Positions 32,243-42,895 are shown, counted from the first letter of the stretch. The stretch: 64,000 bases of DNA from JACDHG01 sp963811585 (GCA_963811585.1 CAWERR010000009.1:805947-869946); one strand, 5' to 3'. Translations and numbers: made by a program. The notes: generated by a model not told the origin, from the sequence alone.

Positions 32243-34024
32243 ATGTCTCGAGAGTTCACCACGATCGGCGTCGTCGGCCTGGGCACCATGGGTGCCGGCA
32301 TCGCAGAGGTCTTTGCCCGTAACGGGTTCGACGTGGTAGGCGTCGAGCAGTCGGACGAGCTCGTCGAGCGGGGTCGCGGTCACATCCAACACTCCACCGA
32401 CCGGGCGAAGAAGCGGGGCAAGCTGGCCGAGGACGAGCAGCAGGGGATCTTCGACCGCCTCACCCTCACGACGAACCTGACCGATCTCAAGGACTGCCAC
32501 CTCGTGGTGGAGGCTGTCGTCGAGCGGCTCGAGCTCAAGCGGTCGATTTTCCAGCAGCTCGACGAGATCGTCAGTGATGACGCCGTCCTGGCAACCAACA
32601 CATCGTCGTTGTCGGTGACCGAGATCTCCGCCGCGACCTCGCGCCCCGGCCGGGTCATCGGCATGCACTTCTTCAACCCCGCGCCGGTGCAGCAGTTCGT
32701 CGAGGTCATTCGCACCGTGGTCACAGAGCCCGACGTCGTCGAGGATGTGCAGGCGCTCGCCCGCGCTCTCGGCAAGAACCCCGTCACCGCCGGCGACAAG
32801 GCCGGCTTCATCGCCAACGCGCTCTTGTTCGGCTATCTCAACCATGCCGTCGCGATGTACGAGAACAACAACGCCACTCGCGCAGACATCGACGCGGCCA
32901 TGAGGCTGGGCTGCGGCTACCCGATGGGCCCGTTGGCGCTGCTCGACCTCATCGGGCTCGACACGGCATACGAGATCCTCGACACGATGTACCGCCAGGG
33001 CCGCAACCGGCTCCATGCGCCGAGCCCCATCCTCAAGCAGATGGTCACCGCGGGCCTGCTCGGCCGCAAGACCGGGCGGGGCTTCTACACCTACGAGGCA
33101 CCTGACAGCCCAGTCGTGGTCGATGACTCGCAGACGCCAGACCCCGAAGCCGGGCCCCAGTTCAAGCGCGAGGTGCGTCGCGTTGGCGTCGTGGGCTCGG
33201 GCACGATGGCGACCGGCATCGTCGAGGTCTTCGCCAAGGCGGGGTATGACGTCACCGTCGTCACGCGCAGCAGTGAGAAGGTGGCCAACGTCAAGGCCGC
33301 GGTGATGCACAGCCTGGAGAAGGCCGTCCAGCGTGGCAAGCTCGAGCAGGCAGACCGTGACACCGCACTCGGCCACGTCACCGGGTCGACCCAGCTCGAC
33401 GATCTCTCGGACGTGGACCTCGTGGTCGAGGCAATCGCCGAGGACTTGGCCGTGAAGAAGGCCCTGTTCGAGAACCTCGACGAGATCTGCCGCGACGGCG
33501 CCATCCTCGCGACGACCACGTCGTCGTTGCCCGTCATCGAGCTCGCCACCGTGACCGGTCGCCCCCGCGACGTCATCGGTATGCACTTCTTCAACCCTGC
33601 GCAAGTGATGAGGCTGGTCGAGGTCGTGTCGACGGTGGCCACCGATGCCGACGTGGCGGAGACCGTCCGCGCCGTGTGCGCGTCGATGGACAAGCAGCCT
33701 GTGTCGTGCGGCGACCGCGCCGGGTTCATCGTCAACGCCCTGCTGTTCCCGTACCTCAACGACGCCGTGCGGATGCTCGAGGCGCACTACGCCACCGCCG
33801 ACGACATCGACACCGCGATGAAGGAAGGCTGCGCGCTTCCCATGGGGCCGTTCGAGCTGCTTGACGTCGTCGGTAACGACGTCGCACTGGCCATCGAGCG
33901 CACGTTGTTCCTCGAGTTTCGCGAGCCGGGCTTCGCCCCCGCGCCGCTGCTCGAGCATTTGGTCACAGCCGGCTATCTCGGCCGCAAGACCGGGCGCGGT
34001 TTCCGCGACTACTCCCCCCACTGA
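32243..34024 (+). CDS. 3-hydroxyacyl-CoA dehydrogenase, tandemly duplicated (3-hydroxybutyryl-CoA dehydrogenase type)
   Basis: 593 residues made of two complete dehydrogenase modules (about 1-290 and 308-593) joined by a short Pro/Asp linker. Each has the NAD-binding start (GVVGLGTMGAGI; GVVGSGTMATGI, where the third glycine is Ala), the catalytic serine region (NTSSLSV; TTSSLPV), GMHFFNPA with His and the following Glu, and NALL(F)xYLN. Both end with a copy of GRKTGRGF. Single-module enzymes are about 285 residues. It may reduce acetoacetyl-CoA or oxidise 3-hydroxybutyryl-CoA in concert with the thiolase and Ccr downstream. Similar duplicated forms occur in Streptomyces. Confidence 0.88.
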   Translation: MSREFTTIGVVGLGTMGAGIAEVFARNGFDVVGVEQSDELVERGRGHIQHSTDRAKKRGKLAEDEQQGIFDRLTLTTNLTDLKDCHLVVEAVVERLELKRSIFQQLDEIVSDDAVLATNTSSLSVTEISAATSRPGRVIGMHFFNPAPVQQFVEVIRTVVTEPDVVEDVQALARALGKNPVTAGDKAGFIANALLFGYLNHAVAMYENNNATRADIDAAMRLGCGYPMGPLALLDLIGLDTAYEILDTMYRQGRNRLHAPSPILKQMVTAGLLGRKTGRGFYTYEAPDSPVVVDDSQTPDPEAGPQFKREVRRVGVVGSGTMATGIVEVFAKAGYDVTVVTRSSEKVANVKAAVMHSLEKAVQRGKLEQADRDTALGHVTGSTQLDDLSDVDLVVEAIAEDLAVKKALFENLDEICRDGAILATTTSSLPVIELATVTGRPRDVIGMHFFNPAQVMRLVEVVSTVATDADVAETVRAVCASMDKQPVSCGDRAGFIVNALLFPYLNDAVRMLEAHYATADDIDTAMKEGCALPMGPFELLDVVGNDVALAIERTLFLEFREPGFAPAPLLEHLVTAGYLGRKTGRGFRDYSPH

Positions 34025-34026
34025 CC

Positions 34027-34776
34027 ATGAAAGCGCAGCGGATCCGGGCAAACTCTGTGCTGCCGGCACGACGTGAGCCCGTGACGCTCACGACCGCCGA
34101 CGACCTCGAGCTCGTCGCTGAGCTGGCGCTCCCCGCTGACAGTGACCCGGTCGCGACGATGATCTGCCTGCATCCGCTGCCGACCCATGGCGGGATGATG
34201 GACAGCCAGATCTTCCGCAAGGCCGCCGCCCGACTTCCCGCACTCGCAAACCTCGCGGTACTGCGCTTCAACACGCGCGGCACGACCAGCACGCAGGGGA
34301 CCAGCCAGGGGACCTTCGACAACGGGTCGGCCGAACGCTTCGACGTGATGGCCGCGATCGAATATGCCGAGTTCGCCGAGCTGCCACACCTGTGGCTGGT
34401 CGGCTGGTCGTTCGGGACCGACCTCGCCTTGATGTACGGCAACGACCCCGGCATCGAGGGCGCGATCCTGCTGTCGCCACCGTTGCGATTTGCCGAGAGC
34501 GAGCACCTCGCGGAGTGGGACGCGTCCGGCAAACCTGTGCTGGCGATCATCCCCGAGTACGACGACTACCTGCGGCCCGCCGAGGCGCGTCAGCGGTTCG
34601 CCGCCATCACGCAGGCCGAGGTCGTCGACGTACCCGACGGCAAGCACCTGTGGGTGGGTCAGGCGGACCAAGTGCTGGACCTCGTGGTCGAGCGACTGAA
34701 CCCTGCCGCTGCGCCTCTTCCCGACACGTGGGACGGCCCCATGGCCAACGAGGCGCCACGGATCGTCGGCTCCTGA
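34027..34776 (+). CDS. Alpha/beta hydrolase
   Basis: 249 residues starting two bases after the dehydrogenase stop. The nucleophile elbow is VGWSFGTDLAL (Gly-x-Ser-x-Gly), with a candidate acid in IIPEYDDYLRP and the base in PDGKHLWVG. Early HPLPTHGGMMDSQIF and LRFNTRGT form the oxyanion-side loop of CocE/dienelactone-like short hydrolases. Substrate unknown. Close coupling to the acyl-CoA dehydrogenase gene could suggest a thioesterase or ester hydrolase, but the sequence does not show this. Confidence 0.8.
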   Translation: MKAQRIRANSVLPARREPVTLTTADDLELVAELALPADSDPVATMICLHPLPTHGGMMDSQIFRKAAARLPALANLAVLRFNTRGTTSTQGTSQGTFDNGSAERFDVMAAIEYAEFAELPHLWLVGWSFGTDLALMYGNDPGIEGAILLSPPLRFAESEHLAEWDASGKPVLAIIPEYDDYLRPAEARQRFAAITQAEVVDVPDGKHLWVGQADQVLDLVVERLNPAAAPLPDTWDGPMANEAPRIVGS

Positions 34777-34784
34777 CGGACGTG

Positions 34785-36023
34785 TCAGGGCGTGCCGGTG
34801 GCCTGGCTTGCTTCGTCGATGGGTACTTCGGGCTGGTCGTCGTGTCTCTTCACGACGGTCTCGCGGAGGAGCAGGAGCACGGCGGCGGCCGTCGGGATGG
34901 CTAGGAGGGCACCGACGACGCCCATCAGGGTGCCTCCGATCAGCACCGCGATCACGGTCACCACACCAGGCACGTCGACCGACGACCTCATCACCCGTGG
35001 GTAGATGAGGTAGTTCTCCACCTGCTGGTAGACGATGTAGAAGATCAGGCAGGCGATACCAATGCCCGGCGACGTGGCGAACCCGATGGCCGTCACCAGC
35101 ACGGCTCCGATCGTCGCGCCGATGAGCGGGATGAAGTCCAGCAGGGCGACGACGATCGAAAGCGCGAGCGCGTACTCCGACAAGCCGGCGAACTCCAAGA
35201 AGATGAAAGATGAGACTCCTGCGATCAGCGCGATGACGAAGGCACCGGCCACGTAACCGCCAACCCTGCGCAGGATCTCGTCGCCGAGTGAGGTGACGCG
35301 CTCCTGGCGGGCCGGCGGTGCCAGCGAGTAGCAGGCCCGCTTGATCGCCGGCAGGGCGGTCAAGAAGTACAACGTCAGCACAAAGACCAAGAACGCGTTC
35401 AGCAGGGCGTTCAGCACGGCGAGCCCCACGGTGAACAGGCTTCCGAACGCTTGCTGAGCCAGATCGCCGGACTCGAGCTCCTCCTTGGCTTTGTCGATGA
35501 TCTCGTATTTGCTGTCGAGATCCCTCACCGTGTTGTTCTGCTGGAGCTGGTCGAGCCACCCGGGAGCGCTGTTGACGAGGGCCGTGGTCTGGTCCCTGAG
35601 CACCGGCACCAGGGCGACCACGAAAAGCGTGATCATCGACAAGACCCCGACTGTGACCACGAGCACTGACACGCCCCGGCTTACCCCTCGGTGCATCAGG
35701 ACTTCGACGATCGGGTTCAGTCCGACCGCGAGAAAGCCCGCCACCACGATCAGTACCAGCACTGACTGTGCCTGCTGGAACGCCATCCCGAGCAGCAGCG
35801 CCAGCAAGAAACCGATGCCACCGACGAAGCCCACGAACAGCGGTGATCGTCGTGAGATCGGGGGCCCTCGCTGGCCGAAGGGATCTTCGCCTGCCGTCGG
35901 CTCGTCGTCCGGATGGATCAGCAAGTCCTCGGGGGATGCCTGGGACTCGGCTGCCGCGTAGCGCTTCCTCGCGGGCTTAGGTGGCGGCTTGGGGGCTCCT
36001 TCGCCGTCGTCGCGCTCAGACAT
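34785..36023 (-). CDS. AI-2E family membrane transporter (UPF0118)
   Basis: 412 residues from the ATG at 36023; another ATG two codons upstream is possible. A long charged, Pro-rich cytoplasmic N-terminus (about 65 residues) precedes eight predicted membrane helices, starting FVGGIGFLLALLLGMAF. The family signature LDFIPLIGATIGAVLV and the block GTLMGVVGALLAIPTAAAVL are present. Members export small molecules or ions (autoinducer-2, Na+/H+); the substrate here is unknown. It is the last gene of the minus-strand run epi-ccr-DivIVA-like-AI-2E. Confidence 0.85.
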   Translation of the reverse strand: MSERDDGEGAPKPPPKPARKRYAAAESQASPEDLLIHPDDEPTAGEDPFGQRGPPISRRSPLFVGFVGGIGFLLALLLGMAFQQAQSVLVLIVVAGFLAVGLNPIVEVLMHRGVSRGVSVLVVTVGVLSMITLFVVALVPVLRDQTTALVNSAPGWLDQLQQNNTVRDLDSKYEIIDKAKEELESGDLAQQAFGSLFTVGLAVLNALLNAFLVFVLTLYFLTALPAIKRACYSLAPPARQERVTSLGDEILRRVGGYVAGAFVIALIAGVSSFIFLEFAGLSEYALALSIVVALLDFIPLIGATIGAVLVTAIGFATSPGIGIACLIFYIVYQQVENYLIYPRVMRSSVDVPGVVTVIAVLIGGTLMGVVGALLAIPTAAAVLLLLRETVVKRHDDQPEVPIDEASQATGTP

Positions 36024-36100
36024 GTGCACACCCTGTCATATCGGCCGCCCTGTGAAGGAGGTCGTCGGCCGGCGTGGCCGGCGAGGGCGGGGACTGCCGA

Positions 36101-37295
36101 CTACGTCTGGTCTTTGCCCCGAGTGGATGTCTCTTGCTCGGCGTTGCTTACCTTCGAGGTGGCCGTTGGCGCATCGTCGCTTCCGAACGTCGCAACCAGG
36201 TCGCGCAGCTGAGCGAGCTGCGCGACGATGCCGTCGCGGCGCTTCTGCAGCGCCTCGACCTCTGCCCGTACGGCCGCATGCTGGCGCTCGGCATCCGCGT
36301 TGGCGTTGGCGACGATCTGTTCGGCCTGCTTGCGAGCTGCCACCACCATCTGCTCCCCCTCGCGACGCGATCGCAGGAGCGACTTCTCGCTCTCGGCGCT
36401 GGCCTGCTCCCGGTGTCGGGTGGCCGTCGCCATCGCCTCGCGGGCGCGGTCCTCAGCGCTCTTGGCGCGTGCCTCTGCCTCCTCGACCAGTCGTGCCGTC
36501 TCTTCGGTGGCTGAGGAGTGCCTCTCGGACGCCTCCTTGGTGAGGCGTTCCTTCTCGACGGCCAGCATCCGGCGAGACTCCATCGCCTCGCGGTCGGCGG
36601 CCGCGCGGGCCTGCTCGGTCTCGCGCTTGGCGCTGGTGCGCAGGGCGTTCGTCTCTTGCTGCGCGGCGAGCCTCAACTGCTCGGCCTCACGGTTGGCGGA
36701 CGCCAGGATGTCGGCAGCCTCGGCTTTCGCAAGGTCGCGGTCGGTCCCGGCCTCGGCCAGCATCGACGCTCGCCGCTCCTCGATCTCCTGCAGCTGGACG
36801 GTGCGGATGTCGGAGGCTTCCTTCTCAGCGTCGGCCTTCAAGGCCGTCGCCTCGCGAAGAACCCGCGCACGCGACTCGTCGGCGGCGGCGTGGGCGCTCG
36901 CCAAGACGTTGTTGGCCTGCTCCTCCGCGAGCCGAAGCATGGCGGCAGCGTGGCTGCCGAGACCGGCATACGTCGGATTTCCCTGCTCGGCGACGAGGGA
37001 CTCGAGCTCTGACACGCGCCGACGTAGCCCCTGCAGCTCGTCGTTCGCCGATCGACGCTGCAGCCTCCTGATGTGCCAGCCAGGCATCGACGGCACCCTT
37101 GTCGTAGCCACCACGGCGTACGACCGTGAAGGCCGGGACGGCGTCGGGACGGGCCGAGGCGGCCGGAGCCGCTAATGGCGGGCTGACGGCGGGGAACTGC
37201 TGCGTCTCAGCCTCGGCGCTTTGTACGTCGTCGCCCTGCGTCGAGGGCGGCTCGTCGAAGATGGACAGCCCTTGGCCGGTGGTCTTGTCAGTCAT
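36101..37295 (-). CDS. DivIVA-domain long coiled-coil protein (one frameshift)
   Basis: About 398 residues when joined. The ATG at 37295 opens a disordered region (QGLSIFDEPPSTQGDDVQ) and then the DivIVA-like FTVVRRGGYDKGAVDAWLAHQ. One base change near 37045 is needed to continue into NDELQGLRRRVSELESLVAE and a coiled coil of about 280 Ala/Glu/Arg-rich residues. The arrangement recalls the Streptomyces filament proteins Scy and FilP, whose genes lie next to epi-thiolase-meaB as here. Its ATG overlaps the ccr stop by four bases. A role in cell shape or polar growth is inferred. Confidence 0.75.
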
Positions 37296-38670
37296 GATTC
37301 CCGTTGTACCCCATTCGTCGAGAGTGTGGATGCGCTACGTCCCCGGAAACGGTTGATGGCTTCGAGGTGCGATTCACGCTTGGCGTGATCTCGCACGCCG
37401 AGCCCTTCTTCTGGTGCCAAGCACAGTACCCCGACCTTGCCCTGATGGAGGTTTCGGTGCACCTCCCACGCCGCCTGACCTGTCTGGTCCAGCGGGTAGG
37501 TCTTGCTGAGCGTCGGGTGCACCAAACCCTTGCTGATCAGACGGTTGGCCTCCCACGCCTCACGGTAGTTCGCGAAGTGCGAGCCGATGATCCGCTTGAG
37601 GTGCATCCAGAGGTAGCGGTTGTCGTACTCGTGCATGAAGCCTGACGTCGATGCGCAGGTGACGATCGTGCCGCCACGGCGGGCGACGAACGTGGACGCT
37701 CCGAAGGTCTCGCGCCCCGGATGCTCGAACACGATGTCGGGGTCGTCGCCGCCGGTCAGCTCCCGGATCTTGGCGCCGAACCGGCGCCACTCGGACTGGT
37801 CCTGGGTGTGCTCGTCCTGCCAGAACGCGTAGCCCTCGGCCCGGCGGTCGATGATCAGGTCGGCCCCCATCGAGCGGCAGAGGTCGGCCTTGTCGTCCGA
37901 GGAGACGACGCAGACCGGGATCGCGCCGCCGTTCACTGCGAACTGTGTTGCGTACGAGCCGAGGCCGCCGGAGGCGCCCCAGATCAGCACGGTGTCGCCC
38001 TGCTTCATGTCAGCGCCGTTGCGGGAGACGAGCTGCCGGTATGCCGTCGAGTTCACCAGCCCTGGGCAGGCCGCCTCCTCCCACGTCAGGTGGGCGGGCT
38101 TGGGCATCAGCTGGTTGGACTTGACGAGGGCCAGCTCGGCAAGCCCGCCGAAGTTCGTCTCGAAACCCCAGATGCGCTGCTCGGGGTCGAGCATCGTGTC
38201 GTTGTGGCCGTCGGGGCTCTCGAGCTCGACCGACAGGCAGTGGGCCACGACCTCGTCGCCAGGTGACCAGGTGTGCACCCCAGGCCCGGTCCGGAGGATG
38301 ACGCCAGCGAGGTCGGACCCGACCACGTGGTAGGGCAGGTCGTGGCGCTTCGAGAGGGAGAGAGCTGCCCATACCGCTCGAGGAACGTGAAGGTCGCGAC
38401 CGGTTCGAAGATGCTCGTCCAGACCGTGTTGTAGTTGATGCTCGAGGCCATCACGGCCACCAGTGCCTCGCCCGGCCCGAGCTGGGGGGTCGCGACATCG
38501 TCGAGGTGCAAGCTCGTGCGGGGGTCCTTCTCGGGGGACTCGAGGCTCTCGAACATGTCGACCTCGTCCTGGCGCACGGTCACTCCGCGGTATGACGCAG
38601 GCACCGGCAGGGCAGCGAAATCGTCCGCGCTCGCATCCATGGCGATGATCGCGTCCAGGATCTCTCTCAC
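37292..38670 (-). CDS. ccr: Crotonyl-CoA carboxylase/reductase (one frameshift)
   Basis: NADPH-dependent reductive carboxylation of crotonyl-CoA to (2S)-ethylmalonyl-CoA, the key step of the ethylmalonyl-CoA pathway. The GTG start at 38670 gives MREILDAIIAMDASADDF. The frame changes once near 38355, between FTFLERYG and LSKRHDLPYHVVGSDLAGV. Together they make about 460 residues, close to the family length. CO2-binding residues are conserved: Asn in SSINYNTVW, Phe and Glu in WGFETNFGG, His in FEHPGRETFG; the NADPH loop is WGASGGLGSYATQF. So it should carboxylate rather than only reduce. It overlaps the DivIVA-like gene and follows epi by 29 bp. Confidence 0.92.
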
Positions 38671-38699
38671 GGCCGCCCTTCTCTCGCGCGAAATCTATC

Positions 38700-39128
38700 T
38701 CAGTCGGAGGCTGGTTCGACCAGTTCCACCAAGACGCCGCCGGCGTCCTTGGGGTGGATGAAGTTCGTCTTGCTGCCTGCCGTGCCGCGGCGTGGCTCGT
38801 CATACACCAGTCGCATCCCCAGGTCACGCACAGCAGCCATGGCCTCGTCGATGCTCGTGACCCGGTAGGCGACCTGCTGGACCCCGGGGCCCGCCCGGCG
38901 CAGGAACTTCCCGATGGTCGAGGTAGGAGTCAGGGGAGCGAGCAGCTGAAGGGAGGTGTCGGAGCTCCCGATGGCGATCATGGCCTCGTGCACGCCCTGC
39001 TCCTCGTTGACTTCCTGATGGACGAGTCGGAAGCCGAACTTGTCGCGGTAGAACGCGATCGCCTCGTCGAGGTCTGCGACGGCGATGCCGACGTGGTCAA
39101 CCGCGATGATCAGGCCGGACGGGAACAT
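38700..39128 (-). CDS. Methylmalonyl/ethylmalonyl-CoA epimerase
   Basis: 142-residue VOC-fold metalloenzyme that interconverts the 2R and 2S forms of methylmalonyl-CoA and, in some organisms, ethylmalonyl-CoA. Metal ligands are visible as His in VDHVGIAV, Gln/Glu in SLQLLAP and the C-terminal Glu in VLVELVEP. The start is the ATG at 39128, with AGGA nine bases upstream; the open frame reads further upstream without homology. It sits directly upstream of ccr, so acting on ethylmalonyl-CoA between Ccr and ethylmalonyl-CoA mutase is likely. Confidence 0.9.
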   Translation of the reverse strand: MFPSGLIIAVDHVGIAVADLDEAIAFYRDKFGFRLVHQEVNEEQGVHEAMIAIGSSDTSLQLLAPLTPTSTIGKFLRRAGPGVQQVAYRVTSIDEAMAAVRDLGMRLVYDEPRRGTAGSKTNFIHPKDAGGVLVELVEPASD

Positions 39129-39177
39129 GGCTGTGATCCTGCCCTCTCGTGCTCTCGCCGTCCAAGTCGGTGTGATG

Positions 39178-39197
39178 TGTCCGACACCGGACGGACA
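39178..39197. promoter_or_regulatory. Inverted repeat in the divergent epi/thiolase promoter region
   Basis: TGTCCG, eight bases, CGGACA lies 49 bp upstream of epi and 101 bp upstream of the thiolase gene. A second small repeat (GTCCG-ACAC-CGGAC) overlaps it. It could be an operator shared by the two divergent transcription units. No regulator family can be named from the sequence. Confidence 0.35.
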
Positions 39198-39298
39198 TCC
39201 CGTGCGTTCCGTGGCTGCGGTCGCCTCTGTAGGCTGCAAAGGACCTCAGCCGCGTCATTCTCGGCATTCACCGGGGCACCGTCACGCAGGAGGAACAC

Positions 39299-40485
<1,187 letters not shown>

Positions 40486-40489
<4 letters not shown>

Positions 40490-41499
40490 CGGAGGCTGCT
40501 GCCGAGGCTAGTGGCGTGCCGTCGGGGCGAGGAGTCGGACGACGTACATCGCGTGGGCAGCGCGAGGTCGCCGAGCTCGTCGAGCGCGCGCAGCAGGGCG
40601 AGCCTCGTGCGGTGGCCAGGCTGATCTCGCTGGTCGAGGATGCGTCGCCGCTGCTGCGCGAGGTAGCCGAGCGGCTCACCCCTCACACCGGACACGCACA
40701 GATCATCGGGGTCACCGGGTCACCTGGGGTCGGTAAGTCGACCTCGACTTCGGCGCTGGTCAAGACCATGCGTGCGGCGGGCAAGCGAGTCGGCATCCTC
40801 GCTGTCGACCCGTCGTCGCCGTTCTCGGGCGGCGCGCTGCTGGGTGATCGAGTGCGGATGCAGGACCACGCGACGGACAACGGCGTCTACATCCGGTCGA
40901 TGGCAAGCCGTGGTCATCTCGGCGGGCTGGCCTGGGCAACCCCGCAGGCACTGCGGGTGCTCGACGCCGCGGGCTGTGACGTGGTCGTGGTCGAGACCGT
41001 GGGGGTCGGGCAGTCGGAGGTCGAGATCGCTGGGCTCGCCGACACGACGCTGGTGCTGCTGGCGCCGGGCATGGGCGACGGCATCCAGGCGGCGAAGGCG
41101 GGCATCCTCGAGATCGGCGACGTGTACGTCGTCAACAAGGCCGACCGAGACGGCGCCGACCAGGTCGTCCGCGATCTCAGGTCCGTCATCAGCCTCGGCG
41201 GCCAACCCGGCGGATGGCGTGCCCCGATCGTGAAGACCGTCGCGCAGACGGGCGAGGGCATCGACGACCTCGTGGCCGCCATCGAGAAGCACCGCGAGAT
41301 GCTGGAGTCGTCGGGCGAGCTCACCGCGCGTCGCGAGCGCCGCGCCCGCGACGAGATCGAAGCGATCGCGGTCACCACGCTCCGCGCAAGATTCGCCGAC
41401 CTGCATGGGCACGCCGACCTCGATGCCCTGGCAGCCGACGTGGTTGCCGGCGTACAGGACCCCTACAGGGCTGCCGATGCGTTGGTCGCAGCCCTATAG
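40486..41499 (+). CDS. meaB: MeaB-type GTPase chaperone of B12-dependent acyl-CoA mutases
   Basis: G3E-family GTPase (also called ArgK) that loads and protects adenosylcobalamin in methylmalonyl-CoA-type mutases. The GTG at 40486 overlaps the thiolase stop (GTGA); a second GTG at 40516 is possible. P-loop GSPGVGKST, then VDPSSPFSGGALLGDRVRM, RSMASRGHLGG and the switch/base-recognition region with NKAD. Product about 337 residues. Its likely clients here are isobutyryl-CoA mutase (1.5 kb downstream) and ethylmalonyl-CoA mutase. Confidence 0.92.
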
Positions 41500-41622
41500 T
41501 GGTTACGGCGCGCCTCACCAGCCACAGCAATCCCATGCGTTAGACAAGAATCGGGCCAAGCTGCACCCTGGGCGCTTTCATCGGCGTCGCGGGATTGGGT
41601 GCTCCGATCGAGAGGAGGCCGG

Positions 41623-41790
41623 GTGACCGACGTTGCCAAGAAGAGCGCCCTGTTCCTCGTCCTCGCGTTCGCGGCGTACTACCTGCTGACCGAGCCGGCG
41701 AACGCAGCAGATGCGATCAAGGGCGCCATCGGCGCGGTCGTAACTGCGTTCGAGGCGCTGATGGAGTTCCTCTCCGAGCTTGCCAGCTAG
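41623..41790 (+). CDS. 55-residue hydrophobic small protein
   Basis: Starts at GTG 41623, preceded by an excellent AGAGGAGG site. The sequence has one membrane helix (SALFLVLAFAAYYLLTEPAN) and an amphipathic C-terminal helix (AIKGAIGAVVTAFEALMEFL). It ends six bases before the PH-domain gene and is probably translated with it. I do not recognise a named family. The strong ribosome-binding site and tight spacing support it as real. The 120 bp upstream contain no other gene that I can support. Confidence 0.65.
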   Translation: MTDVAKKSALFLVLAFAAYYLLTEPANAADAIKGAIGAVVTAFEALMEFLSELAS

Positions 41791-41796
41791 TCGGCC

Positions 41797-42318
41797 ATGC
41801 CCGGATGGCTGCGGCGGACGTTCGCTGACCCTGACATCGAGTCGCATCTGCTGCTCGACGAGGGTGAGGTCGTCATCGACGAGGTCCGCCACCACTGGGT
41901 TTCCTACACGCGTCCCGCCCTGGAGGTGCTCGCGGCGCTCGTATTCTTCGTCGTCTTCCTCAACAGCTCGGTCGAGATCGGCTGGCTGCCATTCTTGATC
42001 GCGTGCGCGCTGCTGGTGCACGCAGGCTGGCGTGCACTCAGCGCGAACATGGACCGGTTCGTTGTCACGAACATGCGCGTCTTCCGCATCAGAGGCGTCT
42101 TCTCTCGGAAGCTGGCCACGATGCCGATCTCGCGCATCCTCGACATCACCGTCGAGAAGCCGTTGATCGGCCGGATGCTCAACTTCGGCCACTTCGTCTT
42201 CGAGTCGGCCGCCCAGGAACAGGGCCTGAGGACCATCAGGTACGTCGGCTCGCCCGACGAACGCGACCTGACGATCCAGCGCGTGGTGCAGCGCTCGGGT
42301 CTGCGGCGCACAGCCTGA
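41797..42318 (+). CDS. Bacterial PH-domain membrane protein (YdbS-like)
   Basis: 173 residues: a short N-terminal cytoplasmic part (DIESHLLLDEGEVVIDEVRHHW), two membrane helices (PALEVLAALVFFVVFLNS and IGWLPFLIACALLVHAGW) and a C-terminal bacterial PH-like domain (DRFVVTNMRVFRIRGVFSRKLATMP...). Proteins of this type are widespread and mostly uncharacterised. It lies between the small hydrophobic protein and marR on the same strand. Confidence 0.8.
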   Translation: MPGWLRRTFADPDIESHLLLDEGEVVIDEVRHHWVSYTRPALEVLAALVFFVVFLNSSVEIGWLPFLIACALLVHAGWRALSANMDRFVVTNMRVFRIRGVFSRKLATMPISRILDITVEKPLIGRMLNFGHFVFESAAQEQGLRTIRYVGSPDERDLTIQRVVQRSGLRRTA

Positions 42319-42352
42319 GCTGACCACAGCGACACGCGGATAGGGTCAGCAC

Positions 42353-42859
42353 ATGGCCCGCCATACCCCGTTGTCGTTCGACCCGATCGACGAGGCTGCC
42401 CGGCAATGGGGCCTGCGCTGGGACGGCGTGCCCCAGATGCGTGCGGTGACGAGCCTGATGCGGGTTCAGCAACTGGTGCTGGCAGAGCTCGACGAGCTGC
42501 TCCGACCACATGCACTGACCTTCGCCCGCTATGAAGCGCTCGTGCTCCTGACGTTCTCGAAACGGGGAGCGCTGCCGCTCGGCAAGATGGGCGAGCGCCT
42601 GCAAGTGCACCCCACGTCCGTCACGTCGATCATCGACCGGCTCGAAACTTCGGGTCTGGTCGTACGTCGTGCGCACCCCACCGATGGGCGCGCCACGCTG
42701 GCCGAGATCACGCAGCCAGGTCGAGACCTGGTCGAGACGGCCACCGCCGACCTGGTTGCGGCGCGCTTCGGGCTCGGTGCGTTGGCGCCGGAGGATCTCG
42801 AGTCCCTGTCGAGCCTGCTCCGCCCGATCCGGCTATCCGCTGGCGACTTCACCGAGTGA
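42353..42859 (+). CDS. MarR-family transcriptional regulator
   Basis: 168 residues with a winged-helix core: HALTFARYEALVLLTFS, GKMGERLQVHPTSVTSIIDR (recognition helix) and the wing GLVVRRAHPTDGRATLAEIT. Dimerisation helices flank it. It lies 129 bp upstream of icmA on the same strand, and a perfect 20-bp palindrome sits in the gap. It is therefore the best candidate to control icmA. The ligand could be an acyl-CoA or acid, but nothing in the sequence shows it. Confidence 0.88.
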   Translation: MARHTPLSFDPIDEAARQWGLRWDGVPQMRAVTSLMRVQQLVLAELDELLRPHALTFARYEALVLLTFSKRGALPLGKMGERLQVHPTSVTSIIDRLETSGLVVRRAHPTDGRATLAEITQPGRDLVETATADLVAARFGLGALAPEDLESLSSLLRPIRLSAGDFTE

Positions 42860-42866
42860 GTTCGGC

Positions 42867-42895
42867 TTGGTCCCACGCGGCTCTCGTCGTACCAT
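42867..42895 (+). promoter_or_regulatory. Candidate icmA promoter
   Basis: A -35-like TTGGTC (42867-42872) and a -10-like TACCAT (42890-42895) are separated by exactly 17 bp. This would start transcription a few bases downstream, inside the palindrome at 42896-42915. The boxes are moderate matches to the housekeeping consensus. Confidence 0.4.

Noticed and set aside
32207..34069. A 620-codon minus-strand open frame over the duplicated dehydrogenase
   Set aside because: Antisense shadow with composition mirroring the plus-strand gene and no recognisable domain.
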